Position numbers and translations under genes: made by a program. Positions 27,196 to 35,493 of a stretch of DNA of 64,000 nt are shown piece by piece (the stretch's first letter is position 1; every line of letters starts with the position of its first letter). The DNA is from Oligoflexia bacterium (lineage in GTDB: Bacteria; Bdellovibrionota_G; JALEGL01), in contig DAOLES010000001.1 in NCBI GenBank assembly GCA_035326705.1, forward strand, positions 437,653 through 501,652, given 5' to 3'. The notes under the pieces are model-generated. The model was not told the origin of the DNA. It did not search any database and was given only the letters and a program-made list of their open reading frames with translations.

Positions 27196-27225
27196 GTACA
27201 CTCGTTCGCATGCGAACTCGTGTAC
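27196..27225. repeat. 30-nt palindrome at the edge of REP1 copy A
   Basis: Arms GTACAC…TTCGC and GCGAA…GTGTAC are complementary except for a central tri-base mismatch in each arm. It directly follows the REP1 end and precedes the sucD stop by 8 nt, so it could also act as a terminator stem for sucD. Confidence 0.65.
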
Positions 27226-27233
27226 TCTTTATA

Positions 27234-28103
27234 TTACTTCAATATCTCGCTGACGGTTTTACCCAGTTCCGTTAAATTGTCAACCACTGTGATGCCACAG
27301 GCGTTCATCACTTCTTTCTTTTCTTTGGCTGTGCCTTTACCACCAGAAATAATGGCACCTGCATGCCCCATTCTTCTTCCTTCCGGTGCTGTTGTTCCTG
27401 CAATAAAGCCCACAACCGGTTTATTAAAGGTTTCTTTAATCAATTGTGCAGCTTCTTGTTCAGCATTCCCCCCAATTTCACCCAACATAATCACTAAATC
27501 TGTATCTTCATCTTGATCAAACAAAGGTAAAATATCTAAAAAAGTTGAACCAATAATGGGGTCACCACCAATACCAACGCAAGTTGACTGTCCAAGACCA
27601 GCTTGACTCACTTGATGAACCGCTTCATAAGTTAATGTACCACTTTTTGATACAATCCCAACTCTACCTGGTTTATGAATATAACCCGGCATAATACCAA
27701 TTTTTGCCCCACCTGGAGTGATGATGCCTGGACAATTAGGACCAATCAAACGGCTTTTACTCAATGCAACTGCGCGTTTGACTCGCACCATATCCAACAC
27801 AGGGATACCTTCTGTAATACAAACAATCAAAGGAATTTCATTCTCTACTGCTTCTAACACTGCATCTGCTGCAAACGGAGCAGGCACATAAATCATGGTT
27901 GCATCCACATCATGATGTTGTTTGGCTTCCGCTACAGTATTATAAACGGGAATACCTTCTACGTTTTGCCCACCCTTACCAGGAGTAACACCAGCAACAA
28001 TTTGCGTGCCATACTCTTTACAGGTTGTGGCATGAAAGGTTCCATTCTTACCGGTAATTCCTTGTACAATAACCTTTGTATTTTTATCTACTAAAATAGA
28101 CAT
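27234..28103 (-). CDS. sucD: Succinyl-CoA synthetase alpha subunit
   Basis: CoA-binding, phospho-histidine subunit of the TCA-cycle enzyme making succinate and ATP/GTP from succinyl-CoA. The 289-residue protein begins MSILVDKNTKVIVQGITGK, has GPNCPGIITPG and the active-site His in GHAGAIISGG. Length is normal. Its last 18 codons lie in a 40-bp direct repeat plus a diverged tail repeated downstream, so the present C-terminus may have been supplied by an inserted element. The gap to sucC is 14 nt. Confidence 0.97.
   Translation of the reverse strand: MSILVDKNTKVIVQGITGKNGTFHATTCKEYGTQIVAGVTPGKGGQNVEGIPVYNTVAEAKQHHDVDATMIYVPAPFAADAVLEAVENEIPLIVCITEGIPVLDMVRVKRAVALSKSRLIGPNCPGIITPGGAKIGIMPGYIHKPGRVGIVSKSGTLTYEAVHQVSQAGLGQSTCVGIGGDPIIGSTFLDILPLFDQDEDTDLVIMLGEIGGNAEQEAAQLIKETFNKPVVGFIAGTTAPEGRRMGHAGAIISGGKGTAKEKKEVMNACGITVVDNLTELGKTVSEILK
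27249..27288. repeat. 40-bp perfect direct repeat, copy inside sucD
   Basis: Same 40 nt as 26972-27011. Here the repeat is part of the functional sucD reading frame, encoding most of VVDNLTELGKTVS. Confidence 0.85.
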
Positions 28104-28117
28104 GCTCGTTCTCCTAT

Positions 28118-29281
28118 TTATTTTACTGAGGCCACAGCTAGCTGAGCAGCTTGCCCCATATCTGAGGTTGCTTGAATGTTTAAACCTGAATCATTGAGTA
28201 TTTGACGACCCTTTTCTACATTGGTGCCTTCTAAACGGACAATCAAAGGAATTTTCAAACCTACTTGTTCAACTGCTTGAACAATACCCTCAGCAAGAAC
28301 ATCACAACGCATGATACCACCAAAAATATTAACAAAAATACTTTTAACGTTGCTATCACTGACCAAAATTTTAAACGCTTCACTGACCATTTCAGTGGTC
28401 GCTCCGCCTCCAACATCTAAGAAGTTGGCTGGCTCACCACCATACAGCTTAACCGTGTCCATGGTTGCCATAGCTAAACCCGCACCATTGACCATACAGC
28501 CAATGTTACCATCAAGGTCAATATAGTTTAAATTCCACTTTTGTGCTTCAATATCACGTTCGTTTTCTTGGCTAAGATCACGCAACTCTAAAAGCTCTTT
28601 GTGTCGATACAGTGCATTTTCATCAAAATTCACTTTACCATCCAAAGCAATGATGGTGTTGTCTTTGGTAATCACCAAAGGATTGATTTCTACCAATGAA
28701 CAATCCAATTTAATAAATAAATCCGTCAAATTTTTTGCTAAGGCAGAAAACTCTTTATGCAAAGCTGCATCTAAGCCTAAGCCAAAGCAAAGTTGACGGG
28801 CTTGATAGCCATCTAAACCATACGCTGGGTCTACTTTAACTTTAATAATTTTTTCAGGTGTTGCTTCAGCCACTTCCTCAATTTCAACACCGCCTTCTTG
28901 GCTGGCCATCAAAGTAACACTCGCAGTTTCACGGTCTAGCACGGCTGCAAAATAAAGCTCATTATCAATGGCACAGCCCTCTTCAACCAAAACACATGGT
29001 ACAGGAACACCTTGTGGTCCTGTTTGATGGGTCACCAATGGCTTACTTAAAATAATTTCTGCCGCTTCTTTTACTTCAGTCAATGTTTTGCAAACTTTTA
29101 CTCCACCAGCTTTACCACGACCACCCGCATGAACTTGGGCTTTAACAACCCAAGGGCCATTGCCACCAAGATTTTTGGCTGCTTGTTCAGCTTCTGCCGC
29201 ATTTTTTGCAACAATTGAATTTAACACTGGAATGCCTGCAGTTTTAAATAACTGCTTGGCTTGATACTCATGAATATTCAT
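28118..29281 (-). CDS. sucC: Succinyl-CoA synthetase beta subunit
   Basis: ATP-grasp subunit that forms the nucleotide site and pairs with SucD. The 387-residue protein starts MNIHEYQAKQLF and shows KAQVHAGGRGKAGGVK, NPLVITKD, and GCMVNGAGLAMATMD near the phosphate-binding region. The ATG overlaps the mdh stop (ATGA), and sucD follows 14 nt later. Confidence 0.98.
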   Translation of the reverse strand: MNIHEYQAKQLFKTAGIPVLNSIVAKNAAEAEQAAKNLGGNGPWVVKAQVHAGGRGKAGGVKVCKTLTEVKEAAEIILSKPLVTHQTGPQGVPVPCVLVEEGCAIDNELYFAAVLDRETASVTLMASQEGGVEIEEVAEATPEKIIKVKVDPAYGLDGYQARQLCFGLGLDAALHKEFSALAKNLTDLFIKLDCSLVEINPLVITKDNTIIALDGKVNFDENALYRHKELLELRDLSQENERDIEAQKWNLNYIDLDGNIGCMVNGAGLAMATMDTVKLYGGEPANFLDVGGGATTEMVSEAFKILVSDSNVKSIFVNIFGGIMRCDVLAEGIVQAVEQVGLKIPLIVRLEGTNVEKGRQILNDSGLNIQATSDMGQAAQLAVASVK

Positions 29282-30213
29282 CGTATAAACCTCGCTACCG
29301 AGCTCATTAACTCTTTTACAGCTGCTGCTGAAGCATTCAACGCACTGCTCTCTTCTTGATTCAATTTTACTTCAACAACCTGTTCAGCACCTTTACTACC
29401 CAACTTAACAGGAACACCAACAAAGGTATTGTCTATACCAAACTCACCTTGCAACTTTACACAAGTTGGCAAAACTCTTTTTTGATCGTATAAAATACTT
29501 TCAACCATCTCTACAATTGCAGCTGAAGGCGCATAAAATGCAGAGCCTGTTTTAAGAAAGTTTACAATTTCAGCTCCACCATGTTTGGTTCTATTGACAA
29601 TTTCATTTACTTTTTCTTCACTTAAAAGTTCTGTGATTGGAATACCCGCCATTGTTGAATATTTTGGTAAGGGTACCATGGTATCGCCATGTCCACCCAA
29701 AACAAAAGCAAAAACATCTTTTACTGAACACTTTAAAGCTTCTGCCAAAAAGCAACGATAACGAGCTGAGTCCAACACGCCAGCCATACCAAACACTCTT
29801 TCTCTTGGAAATTGGCTCACTTCAGAAGCCACGTAAACCATAGCATCCAAAGGATTGGATACAACAATGAGAATACAGTTGGGTGAGTACTTTACAATTT
29901 CACTGGTGACGCTTTTGACAATTTTTGCATTGATTGAAAGCAAATCATCTCGGCTCATTCCTGGCTTTCTTGGCGAACCTGCTGTTATCACAACAACATC
30001 AGAATCAGCAGTATCTTTGTAATCTTGTGTACCTATGATATTAACATCGTAACCTTCTATTGGAGCAGCTTGCATCAAATCCAAAGCTTTACCTTGAGGA
30101 ATACCTTCAGCGATATCAATTAAAACAATATCTCCCAATGCTTTCTGTGCTGCCCAATGCGCAGCAGTCGCTCCAACATTTCCAGCACCAACAATTGTTA
30201 TTTTTTTTCTCAT
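29278..30213 (-). CDS. mdh: Malate dehydrogenase
   Basis: NAD-dependent oxidation of malate to oxaloacetate in the TCA cycle. The 311-residue protein is of the lactate-dehydrogenase-like type: Rossmann motif VGAGNVGATAA, substrate-loop Arg residues in GSPRKPGMSRDDLL, and the catalytic His in VLGGHGDTMVP. AAGGAG lies about 10 nt upstream of ATG 30213. Between it and icd is a 365-nt region with repeats; sucC and sucD follow in one transcript. Confidence 0.97.
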   Translation of the reverse strand: MRKKITIVGAGNVGATAAHWAAQKALGDIVLIDIAEGIPQGKALDLMQAAPIEGYDVNIIGTQDYKDTADSDVVVITAGSPRKPGMSRDDLLSINAKIVKSVTSEIVKYSPNCILIVVSNPLDAMVYVASEVSQFPRERVFGMAGVLDSARYRCFLAEALKCSVKDVFAFVLGGHGDTMVPLPKYSTMAGIPITELLSEEKVNEIVNRTKHGGAEIVNFLKTGSAFYAPSAAIVEMVESILYDQKRVLPTCVKLQGEFGIDNTFVGVPVKLGSKGAEQVVEVKLNQEESSALNASAAAVKELMSSVARFIR

Positions 30214-30249
30214 TTGTTTCTCTCTCCTTCTAAGGGGGATCTTCCCTCT

Positions 30250-30326
30250 CCCGCTTCGCTCTTTTTTAAAGAGGTTCTCACGACCCTCTCAAAAACAAAA
30301 AACGCGGTTTTTGTTTTCTTCACTCC
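30250..30326. repeat. REP1 copy B, single module
   Basis: 77 nt matching the second module of copies A and C. It begins CCCGCTTCGCTCTTTTTT, has an AGAGG/CCTCT stem and a longer hairpin with AAAACAAAAA and TTTTTGTTTT arms, and ends CACTCC. It lies 37 nt upstream of the mdh start. Confidence 0.75.
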
Positions 30327-30464
30327 TGTGAACAAACCAATATAAAATTGGTTTATTTGTTTTTTTCAATCCAAAGAACCTCTTCTTTTAACCGATTCAT
30401 CTCACCATGGTCAAAATCTGCTCAAGGCCTTACTTCAGTTTGTTGAGAATTAAAAATGGATTTC

Positions 30465-30516
30465 GTGCAGCGAGTTTTGGCTGGCGCAGCCAGTCAACTG
30501 TCCGAGCTGGTAGAAA
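30465..30516 (-). repeat. REP2 copy 2, hairpin-bearing repeat downstream of icd
   Basis: Same flanks and orientation as copy 1 at 26863. The stem is TGGCTG/CAGCCA with a GCG loop (30478-30492), so most stem bases differ from copy 1 while pairing is kept. Confidence 0.75.
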
Positions 30517-30578
30517 CCATTTTTTATTCTGCCCTGACTTTTATAAATGTATTAATTTTTTGCTTAACATTAACCTCA

Positions 30579-31808
30579 CTACTTAAAGTTTTTTACTATG
30601 GCTTGGCCAAATTCTGAACATTTGAGTAATGTTGCATTTTCCATTTGTCTTTCTAAATCATAGGTAACTGTTTTATTGGCTATGGTTGTTTGTAAGGCAG
30701 TTGTGATTAAATCCGCAGCTTCCGTCCACCCCATGTGTTCAAGCATCATCACCCCAGACAAAATAACAGACCCTGGGTTCACTTTGTCCATACCCGTATA
30801 TTTAGGTGCAGATCCGTGTGTCGCTTCAAAAATAGCAACTTCTTGACCTAAGTTTGCCCCCGGTCCAAGGCCTAAGCCTCCGACTTGAGCTATCAATGCA
30901 TCAGAAAGATAGTCTCCATTGAGATTGGTTGTTGCCAAAACACTGTACTCTTTTGGTCTTAACAAAGCTTGCTGAAACATAGCATCTGCAATTCTATCTT
31001 TAATCACGATTTTATCGGCAGGACACTGTCCATTATACTGATCAAATAATTCTGCCTCGGTAATTGTTTGCTGTGAAAACTCCTCTTTTGCTAGCTCGTA
31101 TCCCCACTTTGCAAAAGCACCCTCAGTAAACTTTTGAATGTTACCTTTATGAACCAATGTAACAGAAGGTAACTTTCTTTCTATTGCATATTGTATAGCT
31201 TTTCTAACCAAACGTTTTGAACCCATTTCACTGATGGGTTTAATACCAACTCCAAAAGGTAAATCTAATTTACAATTTAATGTTTCATTTAAAAAGTATA
31301 AGAGCTTATTGGCCTCTTCAGAACCAGCCTCCCATTCAATACCTGCATAAACGTCTTCGGTGTTTTCTCTGAACACCACCATATCTACATCTTGAGGCCG
31401 TTTTAAAGGCGCCTCAACTCCATCAAAGTATTTGATAGGTCGCACGCAAGCATACAAATCAAAGATCTGCCTTAAACCAACATTTAAGCTTCTAAACCCC
31501 CCTCCAACAGGTGTGGTTAATGGACCTTTAATTGCAACTTTATATTCTTTGATTGCGTCTAGTGTCTCTTGTGGAAGATAGTCGTTGTATTTTTCTTTTG
31601 CTTTCTCACCTGCAAAAATTTCTTTCCAAGCAATTTTTCTTTGTCCTTTATAGGCAAACTCTACCGCTGAATCAAAAACATTTTGGCTAGCTTTCCATAT
31701 ATCTGGGCCAACACCATCACCTTCAATAAACAAAATAATTGGATTATCTGAAACAATTGGTTTTTGATTCGCATCAAATTCGATTTTTTTTCCGTTTTGT
31801 TCGCCCAT
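30579..31808 (-). CDS. icd: NADP-type isocitrate dehydrogenase
   Basis: Oxidative decarboxylation of isocitrate to 2-oxoglutarate. Starting at ATG 31808 (MGEQNGKKIEF), which has a strong GAGGAGG 5 nt upstream, the product is 409 residues. It shows FIEGDGVGPDIW, the phosphorylation-loop/substrate segment GGGFRSLNVGLRQ, FRENTEDVYAGIE, and ATHGSAPKYTG for coenzyme binding. A longer frame upstream of the ATG is not family sequence. It heads the TCA block icd-mdh-sucC-sucD. Confidence 0.97.
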   Translation of the reverse strand: MGEQNGKKIEFDANQKPIVSDNPIILFIEGDGVGPDIWKASQNVFDSAVEFAYKGQRKIAWKEIFAGEKAKEKYNDYLPQETLDAIKEYKVAIKGPLTTPVGGGFRSLNVGLRQIFDLYACVRPIKYFDGVEAPLKRPQDVDMVVFRENTEDVYAGIEWEAGSEEANKLLYFLNETLNCKLDLPFGVGIKPISEMGSKRLVRKAIQYAIERKLPSVTLVHKGNIQKFTEGAFAKWGYELAKEEFSQQTITEAELFDQYNGQCPADKIVIKDRIADAMFQQALLRPKEYSVLATTNLNGDYLSDALIAQVGGLGLGPGANLGQEVAIFEATHGSAPKYTGMDKVNPGSVILSGVMMLEHMGWTEAADLITTALQTTIANKTVTYDLERQMENATLLKCSEFGQAIVKNFK

Positions 31809-31922
31809 GTTATCCTCCTCAGCTACTGGAGGTAGGTATAACATTCAAACGCAAAAACTCAATAAATATTACTTTTTACTTGTATATTACTCAATAATGC
31901 TTAAAGAGCGTTAAAAAAGTAG

Positions 31923-32669
31923 TTATAGATTTAAATCTACTAAAGTTGTTTCTGATGCAATTGAAAAACAAGATCCTTGTGAAGACCGCCAAGAGCACAA
32001 AACCTTTACAATTTTTTCATCATCTGCAGCTTCACTTGCTGGATCTGCTGTCAAATCAGAACTCTGACAGGTTAACGCAATTGGTCTATCAGAGTCCGTT
32101 ACTTTAACTCTACAATCAGGTTCTTTATAAGGTTTTACCACTCCATCGACTTTTTCTAAAATTGAAGAGGTTCCTGAAGGCGGTGTTCCTGAGCTATTGT
32201 AATCTTCTCCTTTACAGACAGTCATGGTCAACTTAAGCTTGTATGGACCTAGTTTTCTCAATGCTATTGCACAGTCGCTCGTACTGGACTCAGCCGGCAA
32301 TGATTCTCCTGTGCAGGGTGAAGATACTTTTGCCGCTTCAATCGCAAACTGCTCACTCCATGTATTCCCTAGCTCATTAATATCTGTTTTTTGAGACATT
32401 TTACCCAGCTCTCTACCATAGATATACATTTCAGATTCTGTTCCACTGTCTGTCACTGAACCGACATCCACCCAATTATGCTCCTTCATTAACTCTAGCT
32501 TTGTTTGACATAAGTTTACTGCTTTTGACATCTGGGAGGCCCCCAAAGCCCTTCTATTCAACATTGAGGTCATTAAAACAACCCCCAAAAGCCCAACTGA
32601 AAGCACCATCAAGGCAACCAACAATTCAACCACTGTAAACGCTGATTTATTTTTCTTAGATTTTAGCAT
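31923..32669 (-). CDS. PilV-like type IV prepilin
   Basis: Minor pilin candidate. From ATG 32669 it begins MLKSKKNKSAFTVVELLVAL: a basic leader, an Ala instead of the usual Gly before the processing-site Phe, and Glu at mature position +5, then a hydrophobic helix. The remainder (249 residues in all) has the PilV-like helix with CQTKLELMKE and several Cys. A TTG seven codons earlier is a weaker start. It is 25 nt after the NtrC-like regulator gene and ends the pilus locus; the protein would be cut by PilD. Confidence 0.8.
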   Translation of the reverse strand: MLKSKKNKSAFTVVELLVALMVLSVGLLGVVLMTSMLNRRALGASQMSKAVNLCQTKLELMKEHNWVDVGSVTDSGTESEMYIYGRELGKMSQKTDINELGNTWSEQFAIEAAKVSSPCTGESLPAESSTSDCAIALRKLGPYKLKLTMTVCKGEDYNSSGTPPSGTSSILEKVDGVVKPYKEPDCRVKVTDSDRPIALTCQSSDLTADPASEAADDEKIVKVLCSWRSSQGSCFSIASETTLVDLNL

Positions 32670-32694
32670 TCCAATTGTATATTGTAGCAAAAAC

Positions 32695-34065
32695 TCAGCT
32701 AATTCCGTACTCTTTTATTTTATACAAAAGGGCTCTATGACTAATCTCTAAAATTTTAGCTGCCTTGGTTCTATTGCCATCAACCTGATCTAAAACCTTT
32801 AAAATCAAGTCCTCTTCCATTTTTCTGGTCATTTTCTTGATAGACAAAGATCCAAGCTCAAACTTATGGTTTCCAGCAGACATTGCCCCTTCCATTTTAC
32901 TCTGAAATTGAGCAGGTAAGTTTTCTAAAGTAATCTCTTCACCCGAGACCAATATCATAGATCGCTCTATGGTATTTTCTAACTCTCTAATATTCCCGGG
33001 CCAATCATAATCTAATAAGGTCTTTAAAGCTTCTTCACTCACACTGGTAACATTGGAAGATAGTTTTTTATTTTTCTTTTTAATAAAATGCTCAATTAAA
33101 ATAGGGATATCTTCTTTTCTCTCTTTTAATGCTGGCAAATGAATGGGGAGAACATTTAATCTATAGTACAGGTCCTCTCTAAAATGACCTTTGTTCACAG
33201 CATCTTCAAGATTCTTTAGTGTTGCCGCAATGATCCTAACATCAATTTTTTTTGCCTGGATATCTCCCACTTTTCGTATTTCTTCTTCTTGTAAAACTCT
33301 AAGTAGCTTTACTTGCAAAAGCAGAGGCAACTCTCCTACCTCATCCAAGAACAAAGTTCCACCATCAGCTTCTTCAAACAGGCCTTTTTTATCGCTTACG
33401 GCACCCGTGAACGCTCCTTTTTTATGACCAAAAAGTTCACTTTCCAATAAATTTTCAGGAATTGCACCACAGTTCACTGTGATAAAAGGTTTGTTTTTCC
33501 TTGTACTGGTCTGGTGAATTGCATTGGCCAACAATTCTTTTCCTGTCCCACTCTCACCTAAAACCAAACATGTTGTTTTATAGGGTGCTATTTTCTCAAC
33601 CGTTGTAAAAACCTGCTGCATTTTTTTACTATTTGATATGATCTTACCAAATGCCATATCTTGTTCAGTTTCTTGTTGATAGTTTTGATAGCTTTTTCTT
33701 AACTCATGCTTTTTTAATGTAAAAACCAAACCATCTGCTTTCATGGGTTTAAAAAAATAATCAAAGACTTTGTTGTTTTTCATCGCCCAAGCAGCATCTT
33801 CAAAGTTTTTTTGGTTGGCTATAACAATAATTAAAACATGTTGATCAATTTGTTTTATACTTTTGAGTATCGAAACAATCTCGTCATCCATATATTCTAT
33901 TTCTATGATAAAGTAATTGGGTCTAAATTCTTTTAAGATAGCAGCATACTCTTTTAACTGTCGGCAATATGTAGTTTGCACTCCTTCTTGCTTCAAACGA
34001 AATGCAAAAGTTTGAGCATCCTGAAAACTTTTTTGGTGAATCAATACTTTCAAGCCACTTAACAT
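32695..34065 (-). CDS. Sigma-54 activator with degenerate receiver domain
   Basis: NtrC-family regulator of 456 residues. The AAA+ domain is intact: Walker A LGESGTGKE, the sigma-54 contact loop GAFTGA, LFLDEVGELP, and an arginine-finger region. A Fis-type helix-turn-helix ends the protein (GNRTKAAKILEISHRALLYK). The N-terminal receiver fold lacks the acidic pocket: HQ replaces the usual Asp pair, and the phospho-acceptor position reads FIIEIE. Only the Lys in FKP remains. It may respond to something other than a histidine kinase. It lies between pilD and the PilV-like gene. Confidence 0.88.
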   Translation of the reverse strand: MLSGLKVLIHQKSFQDAQTFAFRLKQEGVQTTYCRQLKEYAAILKEFRPNYFIIEIEYMDDEIVSILKSIKQIDQHVLIIVIANQKNFEDAAWAMKNNKVFDYFFKPMKADGLVFTLKKHELRKSYQNYQQETEQDMAFGKIISNSKKMQQVFTTVEKIAPYKTTCLVLGESGTGKELLANAIHQTSTRKNKPFITVNCGAIPENLLESELFGHKKGAFTGAVSDKKGLFEEADGGTLFLDEVGELPLLLQVKLLRVLQEEEIRKVGDIQAKKIDVRIIAATLKNLEDAVNKGHFREDLYYRLNVLPIHLPALKERKEDIPILIEHFIKKKNKKLSSNVTSVSEEALKTLLDYDWPGNIRELENTIERSMILVSGEEITLENLPAQFQSKMEGAMSAGNHKFELGSLSIKKMTRKMEEDLILKVLDQVDGNRTKAAKILEISHRALLYKIKEYGIS

Positions 34066-34097
34066 ATGCTAAAAAGTATAGTATCTTTTTACGTGTA

Positions 34098-34859
34098 TTA
34101 AGCAAACATTAGTAACCAAATCGTCAAAAAAGCCCAACCTAAATATGGTCCAAAAGCGATGGCATCATCTTTTTTTAATTTATATACAATGCTTGCAAAG
34201 CCCCACATCATAACGCCTAATAAAGAAGAAAAAAATAAAACTTTTGCAACACCTAAAAGGCCAACATGCAAACCAATCCAGCCCATCATTTTTACATCTC
34301 CAAAACCTAAACCTTCTTTACCTCTGATCACACTGTATAAAAATGAAACCAACCACAAAAAACTAAAACCACCTATTGAACCAGCCAATGCTTCATAAAA
34401 ATTAACTGGCCAGATTAAGTTTAAGGCATAACTTAAAGCTAACATAGCAAAAGCCAGAATCATTCCAAAAATAAGCACCTCATCAGGAATAATTTTATAT
34501 CTGAAGTCTATATCAGTAATCACCATAACAATTGAAAACAAAACAAAACCATACAATGCTAAGATATAACTATCAAAATAAAGCCACATAATAACTGCCA
34601 TAAAACCAAACAAAAACTCATAAAATAAATGTAAATATCCATAATAGGCATAACAATAACGACAACGGGCTTTTAAAAAAAGACACGACAAGATTGGTAG
34701 ATTGTCATACCACGCAATCGAATGTCCACAAGACATACAATGAGAACGAGAAAAAGTGATGCTCATTGATTTTGGCAATCGATACATGCAAACTCCGCAG
34801 AAGCTTCCTACACATGTACCAAAACAAAAGACTAAAGCCAGATAAATCAGCTGTTCCAT
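34098..34859 (-). CDS. pilD: Type IV prepilin peptidase/methyltransferase
   Basis: Inner-membrane aspartyl protease that removes the prepilin leader and methylates the new N-terminus. The 253-residue protein has the two zinc-type CxxC pairs (SHCMSCGHS and ARCRYCYAYY), the first catalytic Asp in VITDIDFRYKIIPDE and the second in GLGFGDVKMMG, with about eight hydrophobic segments. ATG 34859 shares its A with the TGA of the preceding gene. Substrates in this window are PilA and the PilV-like protein. Confidence 0.94.
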   Translation of the reverse strand: MEQLIYLALVFCFGTCVGSFCGVCMYRLPKSMSITFSRSHCMSCGHSIAWYDNLPILSCLFLKARCRYCYAYYGYLHLFYEFLFGFMAVIMWLYFDSYILALYGFVLFSIVMVITDIDFRYKIIPDEVLIFGMILAFAMLALSYALNLIWPVNFYEALAGSIGGFSFLWLVSFLYSVIRGKEGLGFGDVKMMGWIGLHVGLLGVAKVLFFSSLLGVMMWGFASIVYKLKKDDAIAFGPYLGWAFLTIWLLMFA

Positions 34860-35491
34860 CACAAGTATGTCAGCATACACAACCACCACCCCATAAAAAT
34901 AACATTAGACAGGCCCCATGAATAGATAATTTTATTTGCATACATTCTACCATTTTTATCAAAAGCTCTCATAATCCATAACGTTAAACTGATTAACCAT
35001 ACAATAAAAACTATACTCAATAAGGCTGGCTTATATCCCCTTTTACTCAAAGAGTATTTTTGTTTTAGCGTTTCAAAATTAAGACTTTGCGAAGGAAGCA
35101 TTTTTAACTCATCTATCAGCACTTCAAGGTACTGCTTTGTACTTTTTATTACTACAAAATACATTGGAAAATAAGCCCCTCTCACTGAGGATAAAGAGGA
35201 CCTCAACTCAACATATGTATTTTTTGCTGGCCCTATTAACCCTTGTTTCTCAAAGTTTTCAGCCAGAGTGTACATTTCGTTTACTGCCCAAACATTCCAT
35301 GGATTCAACGGTGCATACCAACGAATGGCCTCACCATATGCGGCTATCGCTTCTTCATGGTTTTTTTGTTCTAAGTATGAATGCGCACGGCCGTATGCCA
35401 CCCAAGATCGAAAAGTCACATAAGAAAAAATAATGAAACAGAATATAACTATATTGTATGCCAGTTGTTTTATATTACTTTTAAGGTACAT
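34859..35491 (-). CDS. Membrane protein with TPR-like segment, pilus locus
   Basis: A 210-residue protein with an N-terminal membrane segment (about residues 10-30), a TPR-like region (AHSYLEQKNHEEAIAAYGEA, AKNTYVELRSSL), and two C-terminal membrane segments (about 155-172 and 188-208). I do not recognise the family. It starts just after the ABC permease and overlaps pilD, so it is probably translated with them and acts with the pilus-associated transporter. Confidence 0.65.
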   Translation of the reverse strand: MYLKSNIKQLAYNIVIFCFIIFSYVTFRSWVAYGRAHSYLEQKNHEEAIAAYGEAIRWYAPLNPWNVWAVNEMYTLAENFEKQGLIGPAKNTYVELRSSLSSVRGAYFPMYFVVIKSTKQYLEVLIDELKMLPSQSLNFETLKQKYSLSKRGYKPALLSIVFIVWLISLTLWIMRAFDKNGRMYANKIIYSWGLSNVIFMGWWLCMLTYL

Positions 35492-35493
35492 TT

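Larger units (their letters stand above)
26785..27233. other. Repeat-filled region between sucD and ndk
   Basis: 449 nt without a gene. From ndk outward it holds the ndk leader, REP2 copy 1 (26863-26913), a relict SucD C-terminus with stop (26957-27011), REP1 copy A (27012-27195), and a 30-nt palindrome (27196-27225). Confidence 0.8.
30214..30578. other. Repeat-bearing region between icd and mdh
   Basis: 365 nt without a gene. From the icd end it holds REP2 copy 2 (30465-30516), plain AT-rich sequence, an 8-bp hairpin followed by T-rich sequence on the plus strand (30334-30354), REP1 copy B (30250-30326) and the mdh ribosome binding site. Confidence 0.75.

Noticed and set aside
26995..27201. 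Minus-strand open frame in REP1 copy A sharing GGDEILYR…SKQKRRFLF-like residues with a frame in copy C (44163-44345)
   Set aside because: The likeness follows from DNA identity of the repeat. The frame lacks a start with a ribosome binding site, runs through hairpins, and is not kept in copy B.
30334..30354. Hairpin AAACCAAT/ATTGGTTT with T-rich tail as a terminator
   Set aside because: Only AT-rich 8-bp arms, with the T-run on the plus strand, where no gene ends; too weak to call.
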